The translations under genes were made by a program, and so were the position numbers. Below the pieces are notes generated by a model. It saw nothing but the letters and a program-made list of their open reading frames with translations, was not told the origin of the DNA and did no database searches. This document shows, piece after piece, positions 62,986 through 64,000 of a DNA stretch of 64,000 nt. The number at the start of each line of letters is the position of its first letter. The stretch's first letter is position 1. The DNA is from Plasmodium malariae (lineage: Eukaryota > Apicomplexa > Aconoidasida > Haemosporida > Plasmodiidae): the NCBI RefSeq assembly GCF_900090045.1, contig NC_041778.1, positions 744,001 to 808,000 of the forward strand. Reading direction: 5' to 3'.

Positions 62986-62988
62986 AAA

Positions 62989-63501
62989 ATGTTCAAAATT
63001 TTAAAGGGGAAAGGGAGCCCATATTTTAATTTATTAAAAATTTGTAATGGTGACATGAAGGCCCTTTTTTCTTCCTCGTTTAGGGAGGAGAACAAAAAAG
63101 TCAATTTGAACAATAATGTAATTATTGAGGATAAAAAGAAAGAAGAAAAAGTAAGAGAACAAATATTGCACTTAAGCAATGATGCAATAAATAAAATGAA
63201 AGAAGTAAATTCTAAATATAAAAATTCCAAAGCATTAAAAGTGTGCGTAGAAGCTGGAGGTTGTTCAGGATTTCAGTACTCCTTTTCATTAATTGATAAA
63301 AATGAAATAAAAGAAAGAGATGTAATTGTATATAATAAGGAATGTGTTGTAATTATAGATAAACATGCTGTTGATATTTTAAGAAATAGCAAAATACATT
63401 ACACCAATAATCTTATTTCAAAAAAATTTACCATTGAAAATATACAAAATATTTCGTCCAAATGTTCCTGTGGAAATTCTTTTGATATTGATTTTTACTA
63501 A
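62989..63501 (+). CDS. IscA: IscA-type iron-sulfur cluster assembly protein
   Basis: Single-exon gene of 170 aa. Residues about 54-170 form an A-type (IscA/SufA/HesB) scaffold or carrier domain with the three cluster-ligand cysteines: C92 in EAGGCSGFQY, and C159 and C161 in KCSCGNSF near the C-terminus. These proteins bind or transfer Fe-S clusters, or deliver iron, during assembly. The N-terminus MFKILKGKGSPYFNLLK is basic and lacks an ER signal, which fits a mitochondrial presequence (inference). The start is the first ATG after the repeat leader. A putative iron-sulfur assembly protein sits next to SERA8 in P. falciparum, from memory, so this gene anchors the synteny. Apicoplast SufA is the alternative identity, but the location and presequence favour the mitochondrial type. 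Confidence 0.92.
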   Translation: MFKILKGKGSPYFNLLKICNGDMKALFSSSFREENKKVNLNNNVIIEDKKKEEKVREQILHLSNDAINKMKEVNSKYKNSKALKVCVEAGGCSGFQYSFSLIDKNEIKERDVIVYNKECVVIIDKHAVDILRNSKIHYTNNLISKKFTIENIQNISSKCSCGNSFDIDFY

Positions 63502-64000
63502 AAAGAAGAAAAAAAAAAAAAAAAAAAATTGAGAGAAAACCATATGAACACAGAGCTCACATTTGAAGTTAAAATTGCCTTGTAACAGAAGTTAGCCAAA
63601 GGAGGGAAGACCCATTAGAATGATTCTACTGCAAATTAATTTTACGTCGAATTAATATTACGTTGACCTAACTTTGAATTAACTTTGAACTAACTTTACT
63701 TCCATTAAACTTTACTTTCAATTAACTTTACTTCCAATTAACTTTACGTCCAATTAACTTTACTTCCAATTAACTTTACGTCCAATTAACTTTACTTCCA
63801 ATTAACTTTACTTCCAATTAACTTTACGTCCAATTAACTTTACTTCCAATTAACTTTACGTCCAATTAACTTTACGTCCAATTAACTTTACTTCCAATTA
63901 ACTTTACGTCCAATTAACTTTACTTCCAATTAACTTTACTTCCAATTAACTTTACTTCCAATTAACTTTACTTCCAATTAATTTTACTTCTTTTTTTTTT
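63502..64000. other. 3' flank with 16-bp array running to the window end
   Basis: A poly-A run at 63509-63528 follows the IscA stop. After about 150 bp of plain sequence, the AACTTTACTTCCAATT array begins and continues almost to the edge. No gene is seen. Confidence 0.7.
63680..63989. repeat. 16-bp AACTTTACKTCCAATT array
   Basis: About eighteen copies, alternating irregularly between CTTCC and CGTCC variants, with degenerate copies at the 5' end. It may continue beyond the window. Confidence 0.95.

Larger units (their letters stand above)
60215..62988. other. Intergenic region between SERA8-type gene and IscA gene
   Basis: No supported gene in about 2.8 kb. It holds several separate tandem arrays (60495-60700, 61290-61332, 62020-62145, 62655-62752, 62750-62985), poly-T runs near 60869-60892 and 61011-61031, and otherwise AT-rich sequence. 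Open frames here are over the repeats. Confidence 0.6.

Overview
This window is an AT-rich stretch of a malaria parasite (Plasmodium) chromosome carrying most of the SERA (serine repeat antigen) papain-like protease cluster, closed at the right by a gene for an IscA-type iron-sulfur assembly protein. The evidence is the family-specific architecture: a 34-nt signal-peptide exon, a low-complexity exon ending in a conserved SALLK...LTLKWKVY domain, a short third exon and a long protease exon ending in CFFCYV. Phase-1 introns and long poly-A/poly-T tracts agree. The gene order matches the P. falciparum cluster as I remember it: serine-type SERAs, two cysteine-type SERAs in the SERA6/SERA7 position, SERA8, then the Fe-S gene. 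The base composition and the larger, repeatedly duplicated set of serine-type genes suggest a non-falciparum primate parasite such as a P. malariae- or P. ovale-like species. The species call is inference.

Layout (all genes on +). (1) 1-2583: 3' part of a serine-type SERA that has lost its third intron exactly. (2) 3477-6175: decayed SERA pseudogene. (3) 7106-11294: serine-type SERA with a frameshift inside a GVGVAP repeat. (4) 12690-16508: intact serine-type SERA with a GC-AG intron. (5) 17581-20039: decayed pseudogene. (6) 20894-24763, (7) 25729-29526 and (8) 30903-34763: intact serine-type SERAs. (9) 35851-39465: near-complete serine-type SERA with a nonsense codon at the oxyanion-hole Gln and a broken exon 1/2 phase. 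(10) 40418-44155: decayed pseudogene. (11) 45272-49510 and (12) 50693-54585: cysteine-type SERAs. (13) 56673-60214: divergent SERA8-type cysteine protease with six exons. (14) 62989-63501: IscA-type protein. Intergenic regions hold homopolymer runs and several mini- and microsatellites.

How they work together: SERAs are secreted into the parasitophorous vacuole, where the subtilisin SUB1 processes them just before egress. Nearly every intact paralog here keeps two SUB1-like motifs flanking the protease domain. Cysteine-type members are presumed active proteases. Serine-type members, in which Ser replaces the catalytic Cys, are presumed inactive or regulatory and are the ones that duplicated, exchanged sequence and decayed.

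I do not see a wholly new system. The most interesting signals are evolutionary: exact intron loss, a nonsense mutation at the active site, mosaic gene conversion, two pseudogenes sharing the same stop codon, and an elastin-like VGVAPG repeat in two paralogs. All exon models were read by eye from splice signals and phase. For genes 4, 6, 7, 8, 11, 12 and 13 the summed exon lengths are divisible by three.
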